DNA from: Candidatus Zixiibacteriota bacterium
Lineage (GTDB): Bacteria > Zixibacteria > MSB-5A5 > GN15 > JACZUZ01
Reading direction: 5' to 3'
Length of the DNA: 53,124 nt
NCBI GenBank assembly: GCA_024280775.1
Contig: JAJRPM010000014.1
Location: forward strand, 142,477-195,600
Shown here piece after piece: positions 27,379-34,786 of the stretch; position 1 is the stretch's first letter, and every line of letters starts with the position of its first letter. Made by a program: the position numbers and the translations under genes. Under the pieces are notes generated by a model. That model did not search any database. It was not told the origin of the DNA and was given only the letters and a program-made list of their open reading frames with translations.

Positions 27379-28419
27379 TTAAATGTTTTTCGCGCCACCT
27401 GAGTCAGCGCCTGCCGTCGGAGGGATGATGGTTGTCAGGTCCACTCCGTCGGACTGCATCCTCGGGCGAAGCTGTCCGGACATCTCGCGCAGGTCTGTCA
27501 GAATTGTCTCCAGCGCTATGTAGTGCAAAGTTATTCTATCAGGCGAGCGGGCAAAATCCAAATAGCCGCGCACAATCTTGTCGAGCCTGTCTACTTCGTC
27601 AATAAGAAACCCGGCTTCTTTCATTTCGGTTTTCTTGAGTATACGCTCAGCGGCGGATCGTAGAATAGCCAGTGGATTTTTTATCTCATGTGACACCACC
27701 GCTACCATCCGTCCGAGATTCATCTCTGATTCAGCGCGCAAAACCGAGCGCTCAGCCCCGGCAAGACGACGTTGTATCATCAAAAACAACCCGGCGAATA
27801 TTATTGCGGCAATTACACTCGCGGCGGTTGAGAGCATAAGATTCTTTCGCAAACGCTGTAAAGTAGCGGTGTAGTTTACGTCCGCTTCGACCCCCAAAGC
27901 CGCAACCACTAAACCCGAGGTGTCATACAAAGGCGCAAAGGCGGTTTTGAGAATCAGATTGTCGACTTTGTAGCCCCGAGTCACTACCGCCGCGAGGGTT
28001 CCGTCCTGCCAGTCAGCATGGAAAACCGAATCAAGCGCCGCTCCATTCAAATCCGCCAATAAGTAGAATGAGTCCGACTCAAGTTGCGAGCTGATGACTA
28101 TCTGAAAATCCTGATCGATTATGAAAACTTCCGAGACAGAATCAGCGCTAGTCAGTCGGTCAATAAAATCTAAAGTTTTCAAATAGATTTCTGCATCGCC
28201 ATATAGCAATTTGCTAATATCCTCAGCGGTCAGCAAGGCCGTACCTGCAATCGCTAGAGAATTCAACCGCGCATCCAATAGCGAAGAAAACTGCGCCTTG
28301 GTTTTACCGTAATACAGCCACCAAAAGATATTCACCGCCACAGTTAACAACACAGCGAATACGACAATCAATACCTGACGCCCGGCTCCTGAGGATTTGG
28401 ATGTGCTTTGCTTTGCCAT
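27379..28419 (-). CDS. Membrane sensor histidine kinase, sensor and HisKA half
   Basis: 346 residues. TM1 (about 15-37) and TM2 (about 194-216) bracket an extracytoplasmic domain of some 155 residues that looks like a Cache/PAS-like sensor (VFIIDQDFQIVISSQLESDS; FAPLYDTSGLVVAALGVEAD). A linker leads to the HisKA dimerisation domain with phospho-acceptor His244 in VVSHEIKNPLAILRSAAERI. The second HisKA helix follows. The chain stops at TAA 27379-27381, right where the ATP-binding domain should follow; that domain continues in the same frame immediately after. The fragment lacks its own ATPase, so alone it could only be phosphorylated in trans. It pairs with the sigma-54 regulator downstream. 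Confidence 0.88.
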   Translation of the reverse strand: MAKQSTSKSSGAGRQVLIVVFAVLLTVAVNIFWWLYYGKTKAQFSSLLDARLNSLAIAGTALLTAEDISKLLYGDAEIYLKTLDFIDRLTSADSVSEVFIIDQDFQIVISSQLESDSFYLLADLNGAALDSVFHADWQDGTLAAVVTRGYKVDNLILKTAFAPLYDTSGLVVAALGVEADVNYTATLQRLRKNLMLSTAASVIAAIIFAGLFLMIQRRLAGAERSVLRAESEMNLGRMVAVVSHEIKNPLAILRSAAERILKKTEMKEAGFLIDEVDRLDKIVRGYLDFARSPDRITLHYIALETILTDLREMSGQLRPRMQSDGVDLTTIIPPTAGADSGGAKNI

Positions 28420-28443
28420 TGGTTCTTGACCACTGCTTCTGAT

Positions 28444-28556
28444 TCGTAGGTCGGGTTCCGTAGCGTCGCAGACGCGAAGAAACCCGACATGCCGATGATA
28501 CCAAAAATGTCAGGTTTCTACATCACATAAATGTGACTCCGGAACCCGACCTACGA
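28444..28556. repeat. REP doublet (BIME-like) with 17-bp outer inverted repeats
   Basis: The arms TCGTAGGTCGGGTTCCG (28444-28460) and the exact complement (28540-28556) enclose inner hairpins such as GCGTC-GCA-GACGC (28464-28476). Each end carries the tetranucleotide GTAG at the foot of the stem, as recognised by RAYT transposases. It fills the left half of the 326-bp gap between the kinase and the thioesterase. Confidence 0.75.
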
Positions 28557-28664
28557 TTTGAATCGAAAGCAACCTATCAAATCGTATCTACCTCTGTATT
28601 CAATATCGGCCATTTACCTGACTTTCGTCAAACAATAACAATTGTCTCCTGTCTTATTCAGGGT

Positions 28665-28693
28665 TTTACTCCTGTGCGGTCTCCGGGTATATT
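28665..28693 (+). promoter_or_regulatory. Candidate sigma-70-type promoter of the thioesterase gene
   Basis: TTTACT (-35) and TATATT (-10) with a 17-base spacer, 52 bases before the ATG at 28746. AGAAGGAG supplies the ribosome-binding site. Reasonable but unproven. Confidence 0.4.
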
Positions 28694-28745
28694 CTCTTTG
28701 AAGCATTTTTCCTCAATGCTCGATAAATAGAAGGAGTCAAAATAT

Positions 28746-29189
28746 ATGCAAGCCCCTGAGGTGGAGTTTACTGCGCCGGACGATGGTTATCAAAAACGAA
28801 CCGAAGAGCTATTCTATGCAATGCCTTTTGTGAAACTCCTGGGAATGAAGATTGCTGGAATTGGACCCGGATGGCTGGATTGTGAATTGAGTAATCGCCC
28901 GGAGTTGCAACAGCAGAACGGCTTTCTGCATGCCGGAGTGATTGCCACATTGGCTGATATGTCCGCAGGAATTTCCGCCGCTACTTTGGTCGGACCCGAG
29001 AGCAATACACTTTCGGCGGAATTCAAGATTGTATTGCTACGTCCGGGAATTGGCGAGCGTTTCATCGCACGCGGCAGAACAATCAAGCGCGGCCGAAAGC
29101 TGAGTATTGCCGAGAGTTGGATTTATGGTGTTACAAATGATAAAGAGAAACTTGTAGCGCGCGGATATTTGACGCTGGTGATAGTTTGA
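28746..29189 (+). CDS. PaaI-family hotdog thioesterase
   Basis: 147 residues, the normal size of a single hotdog domain. Hydrolyses acyl- or aryl-CoA thioesters in the cytoplasm; the exact substrate is not predictable. The pattern is that of the PaaI/YdiI group: PFVKLLGMKIAGIGPGWLDC, the loop with NGFLHAGVIATLADMSAG (the HAG start of the central helix, with the catalytic acidic residue in the ADM region), then FKIVLLRPGIGERFIARG and RGRKLSIAESWIYG. AGAAGGAG sits nine bases before the ATG. It is transcribed alone, upstream of the P-type ATPase. A confident family call, with low certainty on physiology. Confidence 0.9.
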   Translation: MQAPEVEFTAPDDGYQKRTEELFYAMPFVKLLGMKIAGIGPGWLDCELSNRPELQQQNGFLHAGVIATLADMSAGISAATLVGPESNTLSAEFKIVLLRPGIGERFIARGRTIKRGRKLSIAESWIYGVTNDKEKLVARGYLTLVIV

Positions 29190-29395
29190 AATTCCGTCAT
29201 TCCGCTTTGCCTAATTTGAAGCTTCGCTCAGCATAAAGCTCGGAGGATTACCGTTGGCTTCATAGGGCAAAACCCAAAACAGCTCGACCTCAAAACTAGA
29301 CAAAAGTTGTACAGTAGTGATATCTGGTACCTACTCTGTCCTCAGCCCTTGTTTCAACTCCAGCCTAGCGCTTAATTGCCAGCCGGGAGGGCGCT

Positions 29396-31276
29396 ATGTC
29401 TGACAACGAACCTACATTATTACGAAAACTATTTTCACAGCCACTGGAAGCCTACATAGCAGTTGTTGCTACTCTAGGTATAATCTCAAGCCTGGTCCTG
29501 CGCTATGCATTCGATGCTCCCACTCAAACATACGAAATCCCATTACTGGTAACTGTCATCCTTGGCGGCGCTCCGCTGGTCTTTGAACTGCTGATAAAGG
29601 TCTTCAAGCGGCAATTCGGTTCAGATTTGCTGGCGGGTATCTCAATTGTAACTGCCGTCTTGCTTGACCAATACTTAGCCGGAGCGTTTGTGGTGTTGAT
29701 GCTCTCCGGCGGCGAGACGCTTGAAGGCTATGCGGTTGGCCGAGCTTCATCGGCGCTCAATGCGCTGGCCAAACGAATGCCGACTGTGGCTCATCGAAAG
29801 TCAACAGATGGCGCGGTCAACGATGTTCAACTCGCTAATGTGCGCATCGATGATACGATTGTCATCTATCCGCATGAAATCTGTCCGGTTGACGGAGTGG
29901 TGCTTGAAGGCCGGGGGGTGATGGATGAATCTTATCTGACCGGCGAACCGTTCGAGATGTCCAAAACACCGGGCAGTGATGTAATCTCCGGCGCGGTCAA
30001 TGGCGAGTCAGCGTTGACTATCACCGCAACCAAGCTTACCGAAGATTCGCGCTATGCGAAAATCATGCAGGTGATGCGCGAGTCTGAGCAAAGCAGACCG
30101 GAGATGCGTCGCCTCGGAGACCAACTCGGAGCCTGGTACACGCCGCTGGCTGTTGGTATTGCCCTCGCCGCATGGGGGTTCTCAGGAGACCCGGTGCGGT
30201 TCCTGGCAACTTTGGTGATTGCCACACCGTGCCCGCTCTTGATTGCAATTCCCACTGCCATAATCGGCGCAGTTTCAGTTGCCGCGCGCCGAGCGATTGT
30301 AATTCGTGACCCCTCAGCTCTGGAACAGCTCGATAATTGCCGGACGATAATTCTGGATAAGACCGGCACTATGACCTTCGGCAGACCAAAGCTAACCGAT
30401 GAAATGTACGCCGAGCCCGCGCAACGCGCGCGGATTCTTGCCTATGCCGCAAGCGTGGAGCAATACTCAAAACATCCGCTGGCGGCGCCGATTCGTGATG
30501 CGATAGACATGGCGCGTTTGCCGATGATGGATGTCGCTGAGGTTCATGAACGCCCCGGCGAAGGAATGCGTGGAATAGTCGATGGCCACAAAGTTGAAAT
30601 CACCGGACGCTCAATTCTGCAATCACAGGGGCGCTTGCAGGGTCTGCCATTGCCACCAACTGGCACCGGACTTGAATGTATTATTCTAATTGATGATAAA
30701 TATGCCGCAACATATCGTTTTCATGATGCGCCACGTGAGGGAAGCAGATCGTTCATCGAGCATCTCGGTGAGAAACACAAGTATGACAAAGTGATGATCG
30801 TCTCCGGTGATAGAGAATCCGAAGTGCGCTATCTTGCTGACCAAGTTGGAATCACAAACATTCATGCCGAAACTTCTCCCGAGGAAAAAGTCGCGATTGT
30901 CAAAGAAGAGACAGCCAAACAAAAGACACTCTTTATTGGTGATGGAATCAATGACGCGCCTGCGATGACCTCAGCGACAATCGGAATTGCCTTCGGCGCC
31001 ACCAGTGATGTAACCGCCGAAGCGGCGCAAATTGTAGTAATGGAAAGTTCATTGCGTCGTGTCGATGAACTTTTCCACATCGGCGCACGCCTGCGCAAAA
31101 TCGCCCTGCAAAGCGCCTACGGCGGCATGGCGCTATCGATAATCGGAATGTTCTTTGCGGCCTTCGGCTATTTACCGCCAGTAGCCGGAGCGATTGGGCA
31201 AGAAATTATTGATTTGTTTGCAGTTTTGAATGCTCTGCGCATGGCCTTTACGCCGAAAGAACTGACTGACTATTGA
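29396..31276 (+). CDS. P1B-type heavy-metal transporting ATPase without N-terminal metal-binding domain
   Basis: 626 residues with eight predicted membrane segments arranged as in P1B pumps. Signatures: the actuator TGEP (182-185), TM6 ATPCPLLIAIP (TPC motif at 277-279), phosphorylation Asp321 in DKTGTMT, the nucleotide-domain SKHPLA (His360-Pro361) and the hinge GDGINDAPAM. There is no CxxC heavy-metal-associated domain or His-rich tail at the N-terminus, which starts just 20 residues before TM1. TM8 reads AIGQEIIDLFAVLNALRM. The TPC class has no firmly assigned metal, so copper, zinc, cobalt or iron export cannot be separated by eye. GGGAGG precedes the ATG. The stop is six bases from a convergent decayed gene. 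Confidence 0.92.
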   Translation: MSDNEPTLLRKLFSQPLEAYIAVVATLGIISSLVLRYAFDAPTQTYEIPLLVTVILGGAPLVFELLIKVFKRQFGSDLLAGISIVTAVLLDQYLAGAFVVLMLSGGETLEGYAVGRASSALNALAKRMPTVAHRKSTDGAVNDVQLANVRIDDTIVIYPHEICPVDGVVLEGRGVMDESYLTGEPFEMSKTPGSDVISGAVNGESALTITATKLTEDSRYAKIMQVMRESEQSRPEMRRLGDQLGAWYTPLAVGIALAAWGFSGDPVRFLATLVIATPCPLLIAIPTAIIGAVSVAARRAIVIRDPSALEQLDNCRTIILDKTGTMTFGRPKLTDEMYAEPAQRARILAYAASVEQYSKHPLAAPIRDAIDMARLPMMDVAEVHERPGEGMRGIVDGHKVEITGRSILQSQGRLQGLPLPPTGTGLECIILIDDKYAATYRFHDAPREGSRSFIEHLGEKHKYDKVMIVSGDRESEVRYLADQVGITNIHAETSPEEKVAIVKEETAKQKTLFIGDGINDAPAMTSATIGIAFGATSDVTAEAAQIVVMESSLRRVDELFHIGARLRKIALQSAYGGMALSIIGMFFAAFGYLPPVAGAIGQEIIDLFAVLNALRMAFTPKELTDY

Positions 31277-31282
31277 AAGTAA

Positions 31283-31557
31283 TCATACTTCGATTCTATC
31301 AAAGCAGAATGCGCAAGAATATTCTCCTATTGCACGTTCACCTAATGTGGTCTCATTCTCAGCGAAACAGTATGGGCACGTTTGGGTTTTGGCTATTACA
31401 AATCTCTTTGCATCGTTTTTTCGCAATTTGAATACCTTAGATCACCCTCAATAAGAGCCTTAGCGGTGACAAAGAATTCTTCATTGCAGTTTGGACACTT
31501 CCATTCAGGAATCGATGGAGTAATTAGAATACCAACTGCTCCTCGCAATTCGAACAT
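31283..31557 (-). pseudogene. Zinc-ribbon fragments of a frameshifted gene (continuation of the membrane protein upstream)
   Basis: Two pieces in two frames follow the 145-residue protein. One (31396-31557) reads from an ATG and contains WKCPNCNEEFFVTAKALIEG and RYSNCEK. The other (31283-31426) contains TQTCPYCFAENETTLGERAI and EYSCAFCFDRIEV. They join smoothly if one base is added in the run of six A on the minus strand (31416-31421), giving SNCEKNDAKRFVIAKTQTCPYC. The first joins the upstream protein (TCSNCEEQLV, then GILITPSIPEWKCPNC) if one base is added near 31530-31536. I read this as one former protein with three zinc ribbons, now broken by two frameshifts or affected by sequence errors. 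Confidence 0.65.
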
Positions 31558-31961
31558 GTGTTTTGCTTATAGTTTACAACGGTATCACATGCGTTACAGA
31601 CATATACACTACTTTGAAAAATCTCTATGTCGCCGGTGATGTTACCGGCATATGGAATATTGCATTGTTTCTTCAACAATCGTATAACATCACTTGCGCC
31701 AGACAACAGAACTTTAGTAAATATTCCTGACAACAAGGCATAGAACGATAGGATTACATAAGTCAGGTCAAATCCTTTTTGCCCCCAACCATTATCGTAG
31801 TATCCAGATAAATCTCGACCAATCTCGCCAGAATACCACAGTAAAGCCGCTGCTGAAACTATCCCCCCCAGAAGGAAAAACACACTCCACACGTCTAGTG
31901 AAGATTCCGCGCCACCACTTGCAACCTGAACGTTTTTCTTCTTGATCTTGACATCTGCCAT
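31524..31961 (-). CDS. Membrane protein with C-terminal zinc ribbon (probably truncated)
   Basis: 145 residues. A basic N-terminus is followed by two hydrophobic segments (VWSVFFLLGGIVSAAALLWY and FDLTYVILSFYALLSGIFTKVLL). The C-terminal part contains a four-Cys zinc ribbon: VCNACDTVVNYKQNTCSNC. The ribbon is toward the end and the chain stops at EEQLVF. More zinc-ribbon sequence continues downstream in other frames, so the natural protein was probably about 90 residues longer. It belongs to the broad class of small membrane zinc-ribbon proteins with unknown roles. It lies opposite, and convergent to, the P-type ATPase. No partner can be named. Confidence 0.6.
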   Translation of the reverse strand: MADVKIKKKNVQVASGGAESSLDVWSVFFLLGGIVSAAALLWYSGEIGRDLSGYYDNGWGQKGFDLTYVILSFYALLSGIFTKVLLSGASDVIRLLKKQCNIPYAGNITGDIEIFQSSVYVCNACDTVVNYKQNTCSNCEEQLVF

Positions 31962-32038
31962 TATTTGCTATCTCTTTCTAGAGGTCCCGAGTTCAAGTAC
32001 TTTATTGTCATGAACAACAGTATATGTCGAGTCTAGAA

Positions 32039-32159
32039 GTAGGTCAAGTCCCCTTTTCAGGGACTTGACATTTTTCTCAGCGATATTCACTGGCGCTTGT
32101 GTTCGAGCGTGTTTCCCATTAATCAACATGTCAAGTCCCAAGAAGGGGACTTGACCTAC
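32039..32159. repeat. REP doublet (BIME-like), GTAGGTCAAGTCCCC family
   Basis: The perfect 15-bp outer arms are 32039-32053 and 32145-32159. Each half also forms its own 10-bp hairpin GTCAAGTCCC/GGGACTTGAC (32043-32069 and 32130-32155). Both outer ends are GTAG. This accounts for most of the 320-bp gap before the sigma factor gene. Confidence 0.8.
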
Positions 32160-32281
32160 AGGAAAATATTCAAGTAACTGGCTTTGTAACAAGAGCTTCT
32201 CACGTTTCATCTGAATTTCAGATCATTTATATTTGAACCAAACCCATCCTCCTGCGACCTTATCATTGGAGGTTGGAATAG

Positions 32282-32872
32282 TTGCGAAATCCAAATCAAC
32301 ACATAGAAAAACAAATCACAAATCAGATTGAATCTGAGCTACTGGTTATGCGTTGCCAGGATGGTGAGCTTGATGCATTTCGGGAGTTGGTTGACCTCTG
32401 GCAAAGTCGGCTTTTCCGGTTTGTCTATCGCTTGACAGAAAACCGTGAGGCTTGCGCCGATGTGACACAAGAGTGTTGGCTTGCTGTGGTAAAGGGAATC
32501 CGCAGGCTCGATGATCCATCTCTATTTCGCGCCTGGCTATTTAGGATTGCTTCCAACAAGAGCGTTGATTGGATAAGACGAGAACAACGGACACGCAAGA
32601 CTAGCGACGAATTGAGCGCCGAAGTTAAGGCAGAGTCTATCAATCTTGTCGATGACATTGGCGCAGATGACACAATTGACGAAATCACACAGCTTCGTAG
32701 AGCGCTAAGAAAACTTCCAGCGGAGCAACGTAAGATTCTGAATTTGCGTTATCTCGAAGGAATCAAAACAGATGAGATTGCGCGTCTGTTGGAAATTCCG
32801 GCGGGCACAGTTAAGTCACGCCTATATCATGCGCGCATATCACTGCGAGAGCTTATTGAAAAACATAATTGA
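32282..32872 (+). CDS. ECF-type RNA polymerase sigma factor
   Basis: 196 residues from a TTG start with GGAGG well placed upstream. Sigma region 2 (about 28-100: ELDAFRELVDLWQSRLFRFVYR, ADVTQECWLAVVKGI, FRAWLFRIASNKSVDWIRRE) and region 4 (about 140-190: LRKLPAEQRKILNLRYLEGI, TDEIARLLEIPAGTVKSRLY) are joined by an acidic linker. It belongs to the extracytoplasmic-function class that directs polymerase to a small regulon. The next gene, a small membrane protein 29 bases downstream, is a natural candidate for its regulator, since such sigmas are usually paired with a membrane anti-sigma (inference). No cognate promoter motif is obvious upstream. Confidence 0.92.
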   Translation: MRNPNQHIEKQITNQIESELLVMRCQDGELDAFRELVDLWQSRLFRFVYRLTENREACADVTQECWLAVVKGIRRLDDPSLFRAWLFRIASNKSVDWIRREQRTRKTSDELSAEVKAESINLVDDIGADDTIDEITQLRRALRKLPAEQRKILNLRYLEGIKTDEIARLLEIPAGTVKSRLYHARISLRELIEKHN

Positions 32873-32901
32873 CTAGGTAACTTTTTTGAGAGGAGTAAAT
32901 C

Positions 32902-33300
32902 ATGAGTTCAAAAAACAAAGACGATATGAATATCGATAAAAAAATCAAAGAGGCCCTCATGGCCGAGGACGAGGAATTGTTTGCCGAGTTTGGCGGTGAA
33001 CATAACATGATGGAGAAAGTCATCGATAGTTTTCAAGGAAAGTCACGCGGGTTTACTATCATGGCTTTCGCCGGGATGTGGTTTATGACAGGTATCTCGG
33101 CGCTAACTGCTTATATGTTTTTCCAAACAGAGTCATTGCATGAATTAATCGCTTACGGTGGCGGGTTCTTTTTCAGCCTATCGGCTCTTGGGATGATGAA
33201 ACTCTGGTATTGGATGGAGTTAAACAAGAATGCTGTTACCCGCGAGATAAAGCGAGTAGAGCTACAACTTGCGCGTCTATCAGCTAGAATCCCAAAGTAA
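32902..33300 (+). CDS. Small membrane protein paired with the ECF sigma factor
   Basis: 132 residues. An acidic, charged N-terminal region (DKKIKEALMAEDEELFAEFGGE) precedes two hydrophobic segments (FTIMAFAGMWFMTGISALTAYMFF and LIAYGGGFFFSLSALGMMKLWYW). A basic amphipathic C-terminal helix (NAVTREIKRVELQLARLSARI) follows. From memory this resembles the uncharacterised family DUF6768, which often sits next to ECF sigma genes. AGAGGAG precedes the ATG. It could act as an anti-sigma factor or membrane tether, although no ASD-type zinc motif is present. The pairing with the sigma gene is the main evidence for a regulatory role. Confidence 0.8.
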   Translation: MSSKNKDDMNIDKKIKEALMAEDEELFAEFGGEHNMMEKVIDSFQGKSRGFTIMAFAGMWFMTGISALTAYMFFQTESLHELIAYGGGFFFSLSALGMMKLWYWMELNKNAVTREIKRVELQLARLSARIPK

Positions 33301-33369
33301 GTTGCAAAACCAGCCGAAAACCACCGACGGTTTGCATATTAGCTCTAACTGCCGTATTCTAACGCTCCT

Positions 33370-34719
33370 ATGACAGAGCGCTATAAAATGTTTACAGTTG
33401 CCGGTTTGGGGGCCCTCCTCGCTACGTTCGAGACATCATCAGTAAATGTGGCGCTCCCCTCATTGGCGAAGCATTTCGATATCAATCTCGATACGGTCTC
33501 CTGGGTTGTCCTCTCTTATTCATTGATAATCGCTCCGACTCTGTTGCTTTTTGCGGCTTTAGCATCGCGCATCGGATTCAAGAAAATATATCTGACGGGA
33601 TTTGCGCTATTCAGTGTTGGCTCGCTGGTTGCCGGATTTTCCAACGATTTTACGTTCCTGATAGTCGGAAGAGTCATTCAGGGGCTAGGCGCTTCGATGA
33701 ATATCTCGCTCGGCCCGGCGGTGATTGCCAGCGCTTTTCCAAAGGGCGAGCGCGGCAAAGGCATGGGGATGATTGCCATGCTGGTCGGAGTGGGCCTGCT
33801 GGCCGGACCACTGCTTGGCGGTTATCTCGCTACCGTTGACTGGCGCTTGATTTTCCTAGCTCCATTGGCTCTCTCGCTTTGGCCGTTCTTTCTTGTGCCG
33901 CGAATCCATAGCTGGCGAACTCCAAGTAATCCAGACAAAAACATCAGTCCACTCTCAGGCGCGATATTGTTTGTGGCTATCGGAACTTTTCTGTATGCCA
34001 CTAAGTCTATCAACAAGGCTTTTGTCAGCGCCGAGGTGATGTATGCGTTCTTCGGTTTGTCACTTGCCGCTGTGGTTGTATTCCTGTGGCGCGAGCGTAA
34101 TCCTGAGAAGCACCTGATAGGTTACCAGCTATTTCGCAACCGTAATTTCAGTGTCTCTATGGTGCTGATGTTCTTGGCATTTGTATGCACATCCAGCATT
34201 TTAGTGTTGGTGCCATTCTATGTGGAACGTCAACTGGGACTTTCGGCTCGTGAGGCGGGGATGTTTTTGGCAATCACTCCTGTGCTGATGTTTTTCTTTG
34301 CGCCTGTCTCAGGACGAGTCGCAGACAAAATCGGCGCGCGCATTCCAGGAATAATTGGCCTCGGCCTGCTGGCTCTTGGGGTGTATTTCTTACGTGACGT
34401 CACTCCCGCCGATGGAATCAAAGGACTGATAATTCCATTAGTAACCTTTGGAATTGGTTTGGGGATTTTCGGCACACCCAATAGCTCCGATATGATGGGC
34501 TCGGTCAGTGAGGAAATGCGCGGGATTGCATCAGGAGCGCTTTCGACTACACGCTCACTGTCAATGACCTTCGGCGTGGCGGTCTCTGCTGCGCTATATG
34601 TGCACTCTGAAAAGACTGTGGGACCAATTGAAGCCTATCACTATGTCTTCACGCTGGCGCTAGTTGCGGCATTATTGGCCTTTGGGTTGAGCTTTTTCCG
34701 CGAGTCAGGAAAGCGTTGA
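33370..34719 (+). CDS. Major facilitator superfamily drug/solute exporter
   Basis: 449 residues with about twelve to fourteen hydrophobic segments. Features typical of the DHA (drug:H+ antiporter) branch are visible: the N-terminal FETSSVNVALPSLAKHF stretch, motif A near LASRIGFKKIYLTG, and motif C-like GVGLLAGPLLGGYLA after TM4. The second half has the repeat of motif A (RVADKIGARIPG). DHA2-type exporters pump amphiphilic drugs, bile salts or metabolites across the inner membrane with proton exchange; the substrate is not predictable. It is monocistronic and plus strand, convergent with the Cys/Met-metabolism enzyme. Confidence 0.9.
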   Translation: MTERYKMFTVAGLGALLATFETSSVNVALPSLAKHFDINLDTVSWVVLSYSLIIAPTLLLFAALASRIGFKKIYLTGFALFSVGSLVAGFSNDFTFLIVGRVIQGLGASMNISLGPAVIASAFPKGERGKGMGMIAMLVGVGLLAGPLLGGYLATVDWRLIFLAPLALSLWPFFLVPRIHSWRTPSNPDKNISPLSGAILFVAIGTFLYATKSINKAFVSAEVMYAFFGLSLAAVVVFLWRERNPEKHLIGYQLFRNRNFSVSMVLMFLAFVCTSSILVLVPFYVERQLGLSAREAGMFLAITPVLMFFFAPVSGRVADKIGARIPGIIGLGLLALGVYFLRDVTPADGIKGLIIPLVTFGIGLGIFGTPNSSDMMGSVSEEMRGIASGALSTTRSLSMTFGVAVSAALYVHSEKTVGPIEAYHYVFTLALVAALLAFGLSFFRESGKR

Positions 34720-34740
34720 ATTGCAATGTTGGATTCTTAA

Positions 34741-34764
34741 GGAGAGGCAAGCCCCTCCACTACG
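34741..34764 (-). repeat. Single REP hairpin, copy 2 of the GTAGTGGAGGGGC family
   Basis: Minus strand CGTAGTGGAGGGGCTTGCC, with GTAG at the foot of the stem. It differs from the copy at 14560-14583 by one base in the stem and sits between two convergent genes. Confidence 0.7.
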
Positions 34765-34786
34765 AGATTTGTTGCAGGTTATTGTT

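Noticed and set aside
27379-27381. Readthrough by selenocysteine or pyrrolysine at the kinase stop
   Set aside because: The codon is TAA, whereas selenocysteine uses TGA and pyrrolysine TAG. No structured element is seen after it.
25603-28419. Two-component system as the PrsK/PrsR regulators of PEP-CTERM genes
   Set aside because: PrsK-type kinases have a different membrane and GAF arrangement, while this kinase has two membrane segments and a Cache-like sensor. No exosortase locus is beside it, so the link is not supported.
31968-32210. 80-codon minus-strand frame
   Set aside because: Most of it is the REP doublet at 32039-32159, so the coding appearance comes from the hairpin sequence. 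No similarity to any family is visible.
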